Source of the DNA: JALZUE01 sp051251725
GTDB lineage: Bacteria; Pseudomonadota; Gammaproteobacteria; Enterobacterales; Alteromonadaceae
Assembly: GCA_051251725.1 (NCBI GenBank)
Contig: JBPOFN010000049.1
Span: forward strand, 1-29,410
Direction: 5' to 3'
DNA: 29,410 bases
In this document: positions 7,129-15,025 of the stretch, piece by piece
Layout of the letters: each line of letters begins with the position of its first letter
Numbering within the stretch: position 1 is the first letter of the stretch
Notes under the pieces: model-generated
Told to the model about the DNA's origin: nothing
Database searches by the model: none
The model's input: only the letters and a program-made list of their open reading frames with translations
Position numbers and translations under genes: made by a program

Positions 7129-8955
7129 TTAATGAATTGAGTTATCGTAACGTAATGTTGCTTTACTAACCTCATCAATCACCATAAGCTTTTTCGTGGG
7201 GCCATTAAATTGGTTATTTTCAAGGGTAATGTGTTTACTGTTTTTAAATTCAAATAATGGCGTGTTAGGATAAATGGCCGGTTTATCAATGGATTGATAA
7301 ATAAGGTTATTTTTAATTGTTAAGCCATCAACGCGATCTGCCCAGATAATTCGACTATCAAACGTATTAATTGTATTGTTTTCAAATCGAATATTACGAT
7401 CATAAATTTCATCTTGGTTATAGGCTTTACCTAATCTTGGTGTGATCGACAGTAGCGCGTGATCCATACCTGAATAGGCAAAATAATCAAAAGTATTGTG
7501 GCGAATGACTACATCTTCAACAGCACCTGACTCATACCAAAAGTGTGATTCACCACGGAAAAATATTGAAGACATCATCGATGAAAAATGATTATTTTCG
7601 ATAACGGTTTTTAGAGGTGTTTTTAACACAATATTACGGGCTCGATGATCACGAACCGTACTACCACGCATGGTAAATGTTGGATTCCAAGTTTTATTTT
7701 CTAATAAATCACCTGCCTTTAAATCCTCATCAAGTGGATTTTTAAATACAATGTCAGTATATTTTTCATTAATTACCCGCACATTAGCGACAGTGTTTGC
7801 GACAGTTCGATGTGTGGTAGGTTGTTTAATAAACCAAATATCGTCTTCAGGCTTAGCAAATTCAAATCCCATTTGCTCAAAGTGGCCAAATTTTACTCTT
7901 AAGGAATGTTTATCGATGATTTTATCAATTATGGTATAAGTCCCATGAACATTAGTGCCGTCATCTAACATGTTTTCAAAACGACTGTTTTCAATCAAAA
8001 TATCGCCTTTACAGCTGGCAAAATGTGTTGCATCTGCTGTTGATGAAATAACTCTAGGTGCGCCGTCTCGTAAATATACGCCGGAGTTTATTATCGTAAT
8101 ATTCTCTGTTCGTTCGAATAAAAAACCCATTCCTAATGCATGATGTATAACGATATTATTGAAAGTTACATTCTTGGAGTTTTTAACTTGAAAAGCCGGT
8201 GCATAACGATCGTTAGCTCTGTCACCTTTTGAGGTATTTAACGTGCCGACGGCAGGATAATGTTTCAATTTTTCGTGAATTCTTAAAATACCATTGGCTT
8301 TTTGTTCAACTTTTGTTGGGTGACTATGGCGATCCCAAGCCCCATGTGCGACTCGCTTGGTTTCGGCTTCAAACTCTAAGTTACTACCTAAAATAGGGTA
8401 ATTAAAACCGTCAATATCAGGAAACAATATTTGGCCATTTTTAAGTTTCCAATTATGGCTGCCGGTAAAAGGCTTCACATCTCGCCAACCTTGGGCTTTA
8501 TTAATCGCAATAATTTCACTAACAAAAGTAAACGGTATATCCCAATCAATAATTAAATTGCTAATGGTAATTTTTTTATTGTGGTAAAGCTGAAACGGGG
8601 CTGTTTGACCGTGAAAAATAAATTCTGAACCATTACCTTCAATCTCAACCGATGAAAACTTATCGAGCGCAAAAATAACATTTTTTATGCCATTGCCATG
8701 ATTGGTGATCTGGCTATAACGCTGAGTTGCATAGTCAGGTAAAAATTTATACTGACCTTTGGCAAAGACAATTTTTATATCACTGTCGTCAATTTTATCC
8801 AGCTTGGCTCTTAATATTGGGGTCATATCAACAATCGTAGGTGATGTTGACGGGGATAGTGTGATGACTTGTTTAGCCGTAGATGAAAAGGCAATTATAA
8901 AAGCTAAAGAAGTTAATAATTCTATTATTTTACAATTTCTTATATTTAAATTCAC
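7129..8955 (-). CDS. GH110-like exo-alpha-1,3-galactosidase, periplasmic
   Basis: 608 aa. A signal peptide (hydrophobic stretch about 11-24, likely cleavage near residue 27) is followed by a right-handed parallel beta-helix, seen as repeated strands such as NVTFNNIVIHH, NITIINSGVYL and GLTIKNNLIYQS. The hallmark region is ADATHF (D308), then MLDDGTNVHGTY (D331/D332). The 23-residue spacing and the two adjacent aspartates fit the catalytic acids of GH110 as I remember them for a marine enzyme active on carrageenan. GH110 removes terminal alpha-1,3-linked galactose by inversion. In this locus it could process galactan oligosaccharides whose alpha-linked unit is galactose rather than anhydrogalactose. 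It is divergent from iorAB, with a GntR operator (9119) and a 34-bp palindrome (9036) between them. A generic beta-helix lyase is less likely. Confidence 0.78.
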   Translation of the reverse strand: MNLNIRNCKIIELLTSLAFIIAFSSTAKQVITLSPSTSPTIVDMTPILRAKLDKIDDSDIKIVFAKGQYKFLPDYATQRYSQITNHGNGIKNVIFALDKFSSVEIEGNGSEFIFHGQTAPFQLYHNKKITISNLIIDWDIPFTFVSEIIAINKAQGWRDVKPFTGSHNWKLKNGQILFPDIDGFNYPILGSNLEFEAETKRVAHGAWDRHSHPTKVEQKANGILRIHEKLKHYPAVGTLNTSKGDRANDRYAPAFQVKNSKNVTFNNIVIHHALGMGFLFERTENITIINSGVYLRDGAPRVISSTADATHFASCKGDILIENSRFENMLDDGTNVHGTYTIIDKIIDKHSLRVKFGHFEQMGFEFAKPEDDIWFIKQPTTHRTVANTVANVRVINEKYTDIVFKNPLDEDLKAGDLLENKTWNPTFTMRGSTVRDHRARNIVLKTPLKTVIENNHFSSMMSSIFFRGESHFWYESGAVEDVVIRHNTFDYFAYSGMDHALLSITPRLGKAYNQDEIYDRNIRFENNTINTFDSRIIWADRVDGLTIKNNLIYQSIDKPAIYPNTPLFEFKNSKHITLENNQFNGPTKKLMVIDEVSKATLRYDNSIH

Positions 8956-9035
8956 TGTATCTCCTTATTAATTAAACATTTAGCGCTGGCAAATATTTTT
9001 ACTAGGGGCTTATTGGCAAATGAATACCTATTTTT

Positions 9036-9069
9036 CTGGCTTGTTTAACTTATAAGTTAAACAAGCCAG
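9036..9069. repeat. 34-bp perfect palindrome in the GH110/iorA divergent region
   Basis: CTGGCTTGTTTAACTTA (9036-9052) is followed without a gap by its exact reverse complement (9053-9069). It lies 81-114 bp upstream of the GH110 start. The only T run (9031-9035) precedes it on the plus strand, so it does not act as an intrinsic terminator in the GH110 direction. In a GH110 transcript it would fold as a stable 5' UTR hairpin. Confidence 0.85.
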
Positions 9070-9118
9070 CTTGAAATGTATCCTTATATTGCGATAAGTA
9101 AATGATAGTAACAAATTT

Positions 9119-9133
9119 AAACATAATATGTTT
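9119..9133. promoter_or_regulatory. GntR operator, copy A
   Basis: AAACATAATATGTTT: 6-bp perfect inverted arms around three bases, the same AAACAT-N3-ATGTTT design found at 12366, 18952 and 20015. It lies between the divergent GH110 (minus) and iorA (plus) genes, so it may control both. I do not see an unambiguous -35/-10 pair here. Confidence 0.75.
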
Positions 9134-9213
9134 GTGTAAATATCATAATTTAAGGTATGGTTATATTTATCTAAATTAGCCTTAACAAAATGTAATTCTT
9201 GAGTGCACTAACT

Positions 9214-9684
9214 ATGAATAAAAATATCACTGTAAATAATGTGGATTACCCAATTGATGTGGATGAAGCCATGCCACTGCTGTGGTTTTTAAGAGACCAA
9301 CTGGAATACACAGGGACAAAATTTGGTTGCGGCTCGGGCTTGTGTGGCGCCTGTACGGTATTAGTGGATGGTGTTGCTATGCGCTCATGTATTATGCCGA
9401 TGTCTGCTTTGGTTGATAAAAAAATCACCACTATTGAAGGCTTGTCAGAGAACGGCGATCATCCACTGCAAAAAGCTTGGATAGAAAACAAAGTGCCGCA
9501 ATGTGGTTATTGCCAAGCGGGTCAAATAATGAATGCTGCAGGATTTTTAGCCACCAATACAACGCCAACTGAAGCAGAAATTGACACGGCTATGTCAGGC
9601 AATATTTGTCGCTGTGGTACCTACCAACGAATCAAAAAAGCGATCAAATCTGCAGCTTATGAACTCGCGACGGAGGTCAAATAA
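9214..9684 (+). CDS. Small [2Fe-2S] subunit of IorAB-type molybdenum hydroxylase
   Basis: 156 aa. It has two iron-sulfur domains in the xanthine oxidase family order: a plant-ferredoxin-like cluster with C39, C44, C47 and C59 (FGCGSGLCGACTVLVDG), then an all-helical domain with C97, C100, C132 and C134 (CGYC and NICRCGTYQRI). It passes electrons from the large molybdopterin subunit encoded 1 bp downstream. ATG 9214 is chosen over an in-frame TTG at 9199 because it begins the family-typical MNKNITVNNVDYPIDVDE strand. There is no signal peptide; such subunits are normally co-exported by the Tat signal of the partner. The family is named for isoquinoline 1-oxidoreductase, but members oxidise aldehydes and N-heterocycles, so the name does not fix the substrate. 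Confidence 0.9.
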   Translation: MNKNITVNNVDYPIDVDEAMPLLWFLRDQLEYTGTKFGCGSGLCGACTVLVDGVAMRSCIMPMSALVDKKITTIEGLSENGDHPLQKAWIENKVPQCGYCQAGQIMNAAGFLATNTTPTEAEIDTAMSGNICRCGTYQRIKKAIKSAAYELATEVK

Positions 9685-9685
9685 A

Positions 9686-11914
9686 ATGGATAAACATGTT
9701 TTAGAGGCATTAATGCAAGCCGACGGTGTCGCAGCGCCTAAATCACCAAAAGGTTTAACTCGCCGCAGTTTTATCAAAGTACTTGCTGCTACTTCGGGTG
9801 GTTTTGCCTTAGGAGTTTCATTACCTAGTTTTTCTGGTGATTTGGTTGACGGTAAATCAGCAACCGCATTTAATCCGAGTGCTTTTATTCATTTATTTGA
9901 AAATGGCGATATGACTTTATATTGCGGTCGCTGTGAAATGGGGCAAGGGATCAGTACGGCATTAACTTCAGCTATTGCTGATGAAATGGACGCTGATTGG
10001 TCGCGTGTTACGGTGAAACAAGCCGATGGCAACGAAGAAAAATACGGTAAGCAAAATACTGGCGGCTCGCAAAGTGCGCGGGTTATGTTACAGCCGATGC
10101 GAGAAGCAGGTGCAGCTGCTAAATTAATGTTAATTGCTGCTGCAGCGAAAACATGGCAAGTAGCGAGCGACACTTGTTATGCTGAAAATCATTTTGTCAT
10201 CCATCGTCCGACCGGTAAAAAACTCAGTTATGGTGAATTAGCCGCAACCGCTGTTGCTATGCCAGTGCCAGAAAACCCTAAGTTAAAATCAAAAGCAGAA
10301 TTTAACTATATTGGCACTGAATTAGCGCGCCATGATCTGTCGATGGTGGTAAAAGGCGAGCGTAAATACGGCGTTGATACTAAATTACCCGGCTTAAAAT
10401 ATGCTGCCATTGTGCATTGTCCAGTTTATGGTGGTAAGCTTAAATCACTTGATAAATCAGCAGCTTTGAAGATGAAAGGGGTTATTGATGTTATTGAGAT
10501 AACACCAATTAAGTTACCTTTTAGTTCACTTGGCGGCGTTGCAGTTGTTGCGGATAATAGCTGGACAGCCCAACAAGCGGTTAAATTATTAAAAGTTGAA
10601 TGGGATAAAGGCCCACATGGCGAATACGACACGCAAAAATATCGCCAACAATTAGTGAAAAATGTTGAAAAACCCGCACAAGAAATTGTCAAACGCGGTA
10701 ATTTAACTAAGGCATTTGATGAGGCGGCGAGCAAAGTTTCTGCTATTTATACCGGTGGTCACTTATGCCATGCACCGATGGAACCAAATGCCAGTGTTGT
10801 TTGGGTTAAAAATGACAGCTGTGAAGTTTGGGCGTCAACACAAAGTCCGGCCGATATTCAAAAAGTACTAGCCACTTATTTAGGCCGAGAGCCAAAAGAT
10901 ATCACAGTGCATGTCATGATCTCGGGTGGCGCTTTTGGTCGTAAATTTAAATGTGACTACGTGCATGAAGCTGCGGTTGTTTCTAAAGCGATTAATGCAC
11001 CAGTGCAATTAATATGGTCGCGCGAAGAAGATATGCGCACGGGTTTTTATCATTCCATTAGTGCTCAGCATCTTGAAGCTTCATTAGATAAAGACGGTAA
11101 TGTCACTGGCTGGTTACATCGAGCGGCGTTTCCTGCGATTAATTCATTGTTTGATCCTAAATTAGATCGCGCGCCTAAATCGGCTTTTCGTGATATCAAT
11201 TCTCATCCATTTTTTATTAAAAACTTTATCAGCGAAAGCGGTGAAGCGCCGGCTCATACTCGTATTGGTTGGTACCGTGCGGTCTATGCAATATTTCTTG
11301 GCTTTGCTTATGGCACCTTTGCTGACGAGTTGGCAGAGAAAACCGGTAAAGATACCTTTACCATGTTAAATCAGCTTTATGACGCGAACACAAACAAAAA
11401 GCAGCAAGAGGTTTGTCAACGTTCGAAAGCCGTATTGGCATTAGCGGTTGAAAAATCTGCGTACGGGAAAACTTTGCCAAAAGGTGAAGGTATTGGTATA
11501 GCAGTTCATTATAGTTTTGAGTCTTATGTAGCTATGGCGGTTCACGTTAAAGTTGATGGCGATAATATTAAAGTATTGAATGTAGATTGTGCGATTGATT
11601 GTGGCCAAGTGCTTAACTTAGACGGTGCTAGAGCGCAAATGGAAGGCGCCGTTGTGATGGGTATGGGTTTAGCTTTAAGTACCGAGATCACCTTTAGAGA
11701 AGGTGCAGTGGTAAATTCTAACTTTCATGATTACCCAGTATTACGTATTGGCGATATGCCAAATGTGAATATGCATGTTATAGAGTCGGATAAACCAGCA
11801 ACTGGTCTAGGTGAGCCTGGTGTTGGGCCTTTTGCCCCTGCTTTAAGTAATGCTATTTTTGCTGCTTCTGGTAAGCGTTATCGGGATATGCCGTTTAAGC
11901 CGATGACGGTTTAA
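9686..11914 (+). CDS. Large molybdopterin subunit of IorAB-type hydroxylase, Tat-exported
   Basis: 742 aa, normal for IorB-like proteins. The start ATG 9686 has GGAGG 9 nt upstream, 1 bp after the small-subunit stop. A twin-arginine signal LTRRSFIKV (R26/R27) with a following hydrophobic stretch predicts export of the folded heterodimer to the periplasm. Molybdopterin-binding segments include GGSQSAR and GGAFGRKFKCDY; GLGEPGVGPFAP near the end holds the probable catalytic base E710. It should hydroxylate an aldehyde or heterocycle and hand electrons to the small subunit and then the respiratory chain. In a carrageenan-type locus lacking an anhydrogalactose dehydrogenase it is a candidate for oxidising an aldose to an aldonate (inference). 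No XdhC-like maturation gene is present in the window. A terminator follows at 11936. Confidence 0.9.
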   Translation: MDKHVLEALMQADGVAAPKSPKGLTRRSFIKVLAATSGGFALGVSLPSFSGDLVDGKSATAFNPSAFIHLFENGDMTLYCGRCEMGQGISTALTSAIADEMDADWSRVTVKQADGNEEKYGKQNTGGSQSARVMLQPMREAGAAAKLMLIAAAAKTWQVASDTCYAENHFVIHRPTGKKLSYGELAATAVAMPVPENPKLKSKAEFNYIGTELARHDLSMVVKGERKYGVDTKLPGLKYAAIVHCPVYGGKLKSLDKSAALKMKGVIDVIEITPIKLPFSSLGGVAVVADNSWTAQQAVKLLKVEWDKGPHGEYDTQKYRQQLVKNVEKPAQEIVKRGNLTKAFDEAASKVSAIYTGGHLCHAPMEPNASVVWVKNDSCEVWASTQSPADIQKVLATYLGREPKDITVHVMISGGAFGRKFKCDYVHEAAVVSKAINAPVQLIWSREEDMRTGFYHSISAQHLEASLDKDGNVTGWLHRAAFPAINSLFDPKLDRAPKSAFRDINSHPFFIKNFISESGEAPAHTRIGWYRAVYAIFLGFAYGTFADELAEKTGKDTFTMLNQLYDANTNKKQQEVCQRSKAVLALAVEKSAYGKTLPKGEGIGIAVHYSFESYVAMAVHVKVDGDNIKVLNVDCAIDCGQVLNLDGARAQMEGAVVMGMGLALSTEITFREGAVVNSNFHDYPVLRIGDMPNVNMHVIESDKPATGLGEPGVGPFAPALSNAIFAASGKRYRDMPFKPMTV

Positions 11915-11935
11915 ATCAATTAAGCTTGTTTACTA

Positions 11936-11970
11936 AAAGGCACTTAATCTAAAGGTTAAGTGCTTTTTTA
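11936..11970 (+). terminator. Rho-independent terminator after iorB
   Basis: The stem GCACTTAA (11940-11947) pairs with TTAAGTGC (11956-11963) across an 8-nt loop. An A tract lies before it and TTTTTT after it (11964-11969). It is 21 bp past the iorB stop. Confidence 0.82.
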
Positions 11971-12114
11971 TTTATATCGGAGCGACAACAGCATAGTAAA
12001 TAGCGGGTTTAATCTCGAACATAATGCGTCACTGTGCTAGTAACTACCGTATATGCTCCCAGTTAAGTTAGTAACTAATTGATGTTATTTACTAATTTAT
12101 CTTTAGCTAGATTA

Positions 12115-12296
12115 GGGCGTGCTGATCTTTCAAGGTTAAATTTTGTTTGTTATAAACGCATTTTATCGCGGCACTTATGCGCTTTTTCTACTTCGTTAAC
12201 GCTTATTTAAGTGGAATAACCACACCATATAAGCTCTGCCTTGTACAAAAAGCGCATAACTTGCTGCAAAAACAACCTCCAAAGATCAACGCGCCC
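12115..12296. mobile_element. MITE-like element, 182 bp, TA-flanked
   Basis: The ends are long imperfect terminal inverted repeats: the left end GGGCGTGCTGATCTTTCAAG matches the reverse complement of the right end, GGGCGCGTTGATCTTTGGAG, at 16 of 20 positions. TA sits on each side (12113-12114 and 12297-12298), as expected for a TA target duplication (IS630/Tc1-mariner style). Inside, TTATGCGCTTTTTCTAC (12175-12191) pairs with GTACAAAAAGCGCATAA (12243-12259), and GTGGAATAACCAC forms a smaller hairpin. There is no coding capacity. It lies between iorB and the first GntR gene. Confidence 0.75.
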
Positions 12297-12356
12297 TAGT
12301 AAATAACTGTTATTTTCAGATGAACACACTATTTTTAATTTAATTGTAAAAAGTCG

Positions 12357-12385
12357 TTGATCTTTAAACATCATATGTTTATATT
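12357..12385 (+). promoter_or_regulatory. Promoter of gntR1 with GntR operator copy B in the spacer
   Basis: TTGATC (12357-12362), a 17-bp spacer and TATATT (12380-12385). AAACATCATATGTTT (12366-12380) fills the spacer, so operator binding would exclude RNA polymerase. The predicted start of transcription, about 7 nt past the -10, falls on or next to the ATG at 12392, and no Shine-Dalgarno sequence exists there, which suggests a leaderless mRNA. Confidence 0.7.
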
Positions 12386-12391
12386 GTTATT

Positions 12392-13132
12392 ATGAATTTA
12401 ATTTATGATAACTTAAAAAGCAATGTTCGAGTGAAAACCTCGCTTGCCGATGAAATTATGCAAGAACTTGGCTTGCGCATAGTTTCGGGTACTTACCAAG
12501 CTGATGAGTATTTAGATGATGAAATTACCTTATCTAAACGCTTTCAAGTCAGTAAAGGGGTTATTCATGAAGCTGTGAAAGGTTTAGCTTTTAAAGGATT
12601 AATAGAAGCGCGCCGTGGGGTTGGCATTCGCGTCCGGTCACAAAGCGAGTGGAAAATATTAGATGATGATATTTTATCTTGGATGATCGCCGCGCCAAAA
12701 GATTTGAATTTGTTAAAGCAGTTAATTGATATTCGTTTGTGCTTTGAGCCCAATGTTGCCAAATGGGTAGCAGAACGAGGTAACGCTAGTGATATCAATA
12801 AAATTGCACAGGCATTTCATGCGTTAACTAAACCGCATCAAAGTTATGAAGCGTTAGTGACCGCAATTTGCTTGTTTCACAAATCTTTTTTACAAGCGTC
12901 AGACAACGAATTTTTAAATGTAATTGAAGGGGTTATCTACGCGGCATTGTTAATCAATGCACAGTTAACCGAACAAAATTGCCAGATTAATCAAGCGCTA
13001 TTAACCTGTTATCGAAAATTGTATATCAGTTTTTGTCAAAAAGATGGTGAGGCGGCTTACAATAATTCGGTCAATTTATTAACGCTAGAATTAAAGACCT
13101 TGGCTCAATTATCTGAGCCTAGGTTGTTATAA
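12392..13132 (+). CDS. FadR-type GntR regulator (paralogue 1)
   Basis: 246 aa. An N-terminal winged helix (about 12-85) with the recognition region LSKRFQVSKGVIHEAVKGL and wing RRGVGIRVR, then an FCD effector domain (about 105-235). It is a paralogue of the protein at 19011-19751: same length and shared blocks such as IDIRLCFEP (D113) and LFHKSF (H163). Where the paralogue has FHRELY (H208), this one has CYRKLY (Y207), losing a histidine that normally helps form the FCD metal/effector pocket. It may respond differently to effector or act constitutively. It is probably autoregulated through the operator at 12366. FadR/UxuR-type regulators commonly sense sugar acids, which fits the ketodeoxygalactonate pathway encoded next. 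No ribosome-binding site is seen. Confidence 0.9.
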   Translation: MNLIYDNLKSNVRVKTSLADEIMQELGLRIVSGTYQADEYLDDEITLSKRFQVSKGVIHEAVKGLAFKGLIEARRGVGIRVRSQSEWKILDDDILSWMIAAPKDLNLLKQLIDIRLCFEPNVAKWVAERGNASDINKIAQAFHALTKPHQSYEALVTAICLFHKSFLQASDNEFLNVIEGVIYAALLINAQLTEQNCQINQALLTCYRKLYISFCQKDGEAAYNNSVNLLTLELKTLAQLSEPRLL

Positions 13133-13225
13133 TAAATGAATAATATTCAGTCACGAATGTTGGTAATAAATTTCCCCATTCGCTACTGATTGACAGAATA
13201 GAAAACTAAAGGCTCTCCCTTTGTT

Positions 13226-13265
13226 GCAGTGTCAGGATAAATAGTTCGGCACTGCGATTTTTTTT
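13226..13265 (+). terminator. Probable terminator or attenuator between gntR1 and the MFS gene
   Basis: GCAGTGTC (13226-13233) pairs with GGCACTGC (13248-13255) with one G-U pair and a 14-nt loop, followed after GA by a run of eight T. It lies 94 bp after gntR1 and about 120 bp before the transporter start, so it could also act as a leader attenuator. No GntR operator is seen in this 251-bp gap. Confidence 0.55.
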
Positions 13266-13383
13266 CAAGAGATGTTTTAGTAATTAGTCATCATAATAAA
13301 GTATTAAGAATAAACAACTAAAAAGTAAGCAGTTTTTACTACGAACAATAAAATTCAAATTTAGATAATTATAAGGATAAAAA

Positions 13384-14958
13384 ATGGTCGATACTAAATC
13401 CAATGTTGCTAAGTTTTCTCTCATTGCCGCGTTCGGTGGTTTTGTTTTTGGTTTAGACGCGGCCAATATTTCGGGAGCACTTCGCTTTGTTAGTTCACAG
13501 TTTGAACTGACCAGCATTCAAACCGGCACTGTCGTTGGTTGCGCCTTAATCGGTGTTATTGTCGCGTTACTTTTTACCGGTACTTTATGTGAACGTTTAG
13601 GCCGTAAAAAAGTATTATTAGGCATCGCCTTTACCTACTCTTTATCTTCTATTATTTCCGCGCTTGCGGTTAATTATGAAATGTTAGTGATCGGCCGATT
13701 TATTGGCGGGGTCGCATTTGCGTCCATCACAGTGTCCGCCATGTATATTGGCGAAATAGCGCCGGCTAACCAACGGGGAAAATTTGTTTCGGTTAATCAA
13801 TTAATGATTGCGCTCGGTTTGTTACTGGCATTTATGATTAATTACGGCCTTGTTAGTATGCTTAATGACATCCCATGGCTTGATAATTCGAATGTTTGGC
13901 GTTTTATGTTAGGGGCAGAACTTATCGCAAATGCCGTTTGGGTTTGGTTATTATTTTCTATTCCTGAATCACCGCGTTGGTTAATTAAAAAAGGTAAAGA
14001 GCAAGAAGCACAAGACACCTTTAAATTATTAGTGCCTGCGCAAGAGCTAGACAAAACAATTAATGAAATAAAAGCAAGTATTCAACAAGACAGCCAACAT
14101 AGTACCGCCGAGCAACTTAAAAACTTATTCAGTAGAAAAATGTGGTTTGTTTTAGCTATCGCTATTTGTTATGCCATAGTCAACGGTGCTACCGGGATGA
14201 ATGCAGTATTGTTTTTCGCCCCGATGGTTTTTGAACAAGTAGGCATGAGCGTTGAAGATACCTTTATGCAAACCATCACTATTGGCGTGGTTGGCCTTAT
14301 TTCTACTGTTATTGCTATCGCTTTTGTTGAGAAGCTTGGTCGACGATTTTTAACCTTAGCTGGCTTAAGCTTCGTGGTTATTGCCCATGCTTCAACTTGG
14401 TTTGGTTTTAAACAAGCAAGTTATGAATTTGACCAAGCTACCTTAGTAACAGTGTCTGAGCAGTTTGTTAAAGGCGGCATCGAACAAGTAACGCTAAGTA
14501 AATTACCTCAGCTGGTTGGTAATACATTTGATAATGATGTCGATTTAAAACAAGCGCTGGCTGAGGTATTTACGAAAAAAGAATTACCGCTAGTGAGCGG
14601 GCCTATTATCAATGCCTCAATTAAAAATATTAATGTTGCCATGGTGTTATTCGGAATTTTCGCTTTCTTAGCTGCCTTTAATATGTCGATTGGCCCTATT
14701 ATGTGGGTGATATTTTCAGAAATCTTCCCAAATAATGTACGAAGTGTTGCGCTACCTTTTGCGGCTTTGGTGCAAACCGTTTCATCATGGTCAGTGCAAC
14801 AATTCTTCCCATGGCAGCTAGATAATTTTGGTTTTGCCAATACATTTTTCATTTATGGCGGTATCGGTTTTGTCGGGCTTCTCGTTATGATATTTATATT
14901 GCCTGAGACTAAAGGTAAGAGTATTGAAATGATTGAGAAAGATTTAGTAAAGGCGTAG
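13384..14958 (+). CDS. MFS sugar porter (inner-membrane monosaccharide transporter)
   Basis: 524 aa with about 12 membrane helices. Sugar-porter signatures occur in order: GGFVFGLDAANISGAL in TM1, ERLGRKK after TM2, GRFIGG and YIGEIAPANQRGKFV in TM4-5, PESPRWL before the central loop, EKLGRR in the second half and the C-terminal PETKGKSIEMIE. Start ATG 13384 has AGGA just upstream. It is first of a run with dgoK, dgoA and GH127, so it probably imports galactose, anhydrogalactose, their acids or small oligosaccharides with H+ or Na+. A segment of about 65 residues (roughly 14410-14620) in the second half carries a hydrophilic non-membrane stretch longer than in plain XylE-like porters. The substrate is not determined by sequence. 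Confidence 0.92.
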   Translation: MVDTKSNVAKFSLIAAFGGFVFGLDAANISGALRFVSSQFELTSIQTGTVVGCALIGVIVALLFTGTLCERLGRKKVLLGIAFTYSLSSIISALAVNYEMLVIGRFIGGVAFASITVSAMYIGEIAPANQRGKFVSVNQLMIALGLLLAFMINYGLVSMLNDIPWLDNSNVWRFMLGAELIANAVWVWLLFSIPESPRWLIKKGKEQEAQDTFKLLVPAQELDKTINEIKASIQQDSQHSTAEQLKNLFSRKMWFVLAIAICYAIVNGATGMNAVLFFAPMVFEQVGMSVEDTFMQTITIGVVGLISTVIAIAFVEKLGRRFLTLAGLSFVVIAHASTWFGFKQASYEFDQATLVTVSEQFVKGGIEQVTLSKLPQLVGNTFDNDVDLKQALAEVFTKKELPLVSGPIINASIKNINVAMVLFGIFAFLAAFNMSIGPIMWVIFSEIFPNNVRSVALPFAALVQTVSSWSVQQFFPWQLDNFGFANTFFIYGGIGFVGLLVMIFILPETKGKSIEMIEKDLVKA

Positions 14959-15025
14959 TTACTGTTAACATTTAACGATAGTTAATGACCAGCCAAGAAC
15001 TAAGATCTGGCGATAAAGGATTCAA

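Noticed and set aside
9036..9069. Intrinsic terminator
   Set aside because: The only T run precedes the palindrome on the plus strand, and neither strand has a T run after it.
9214..11914. Isoquinoline degradation function from the family name
   Set aside because: The name reflects the founding member only; no aromatic-degradation genes are nearby, and the operator links the genes to the galactan locus.
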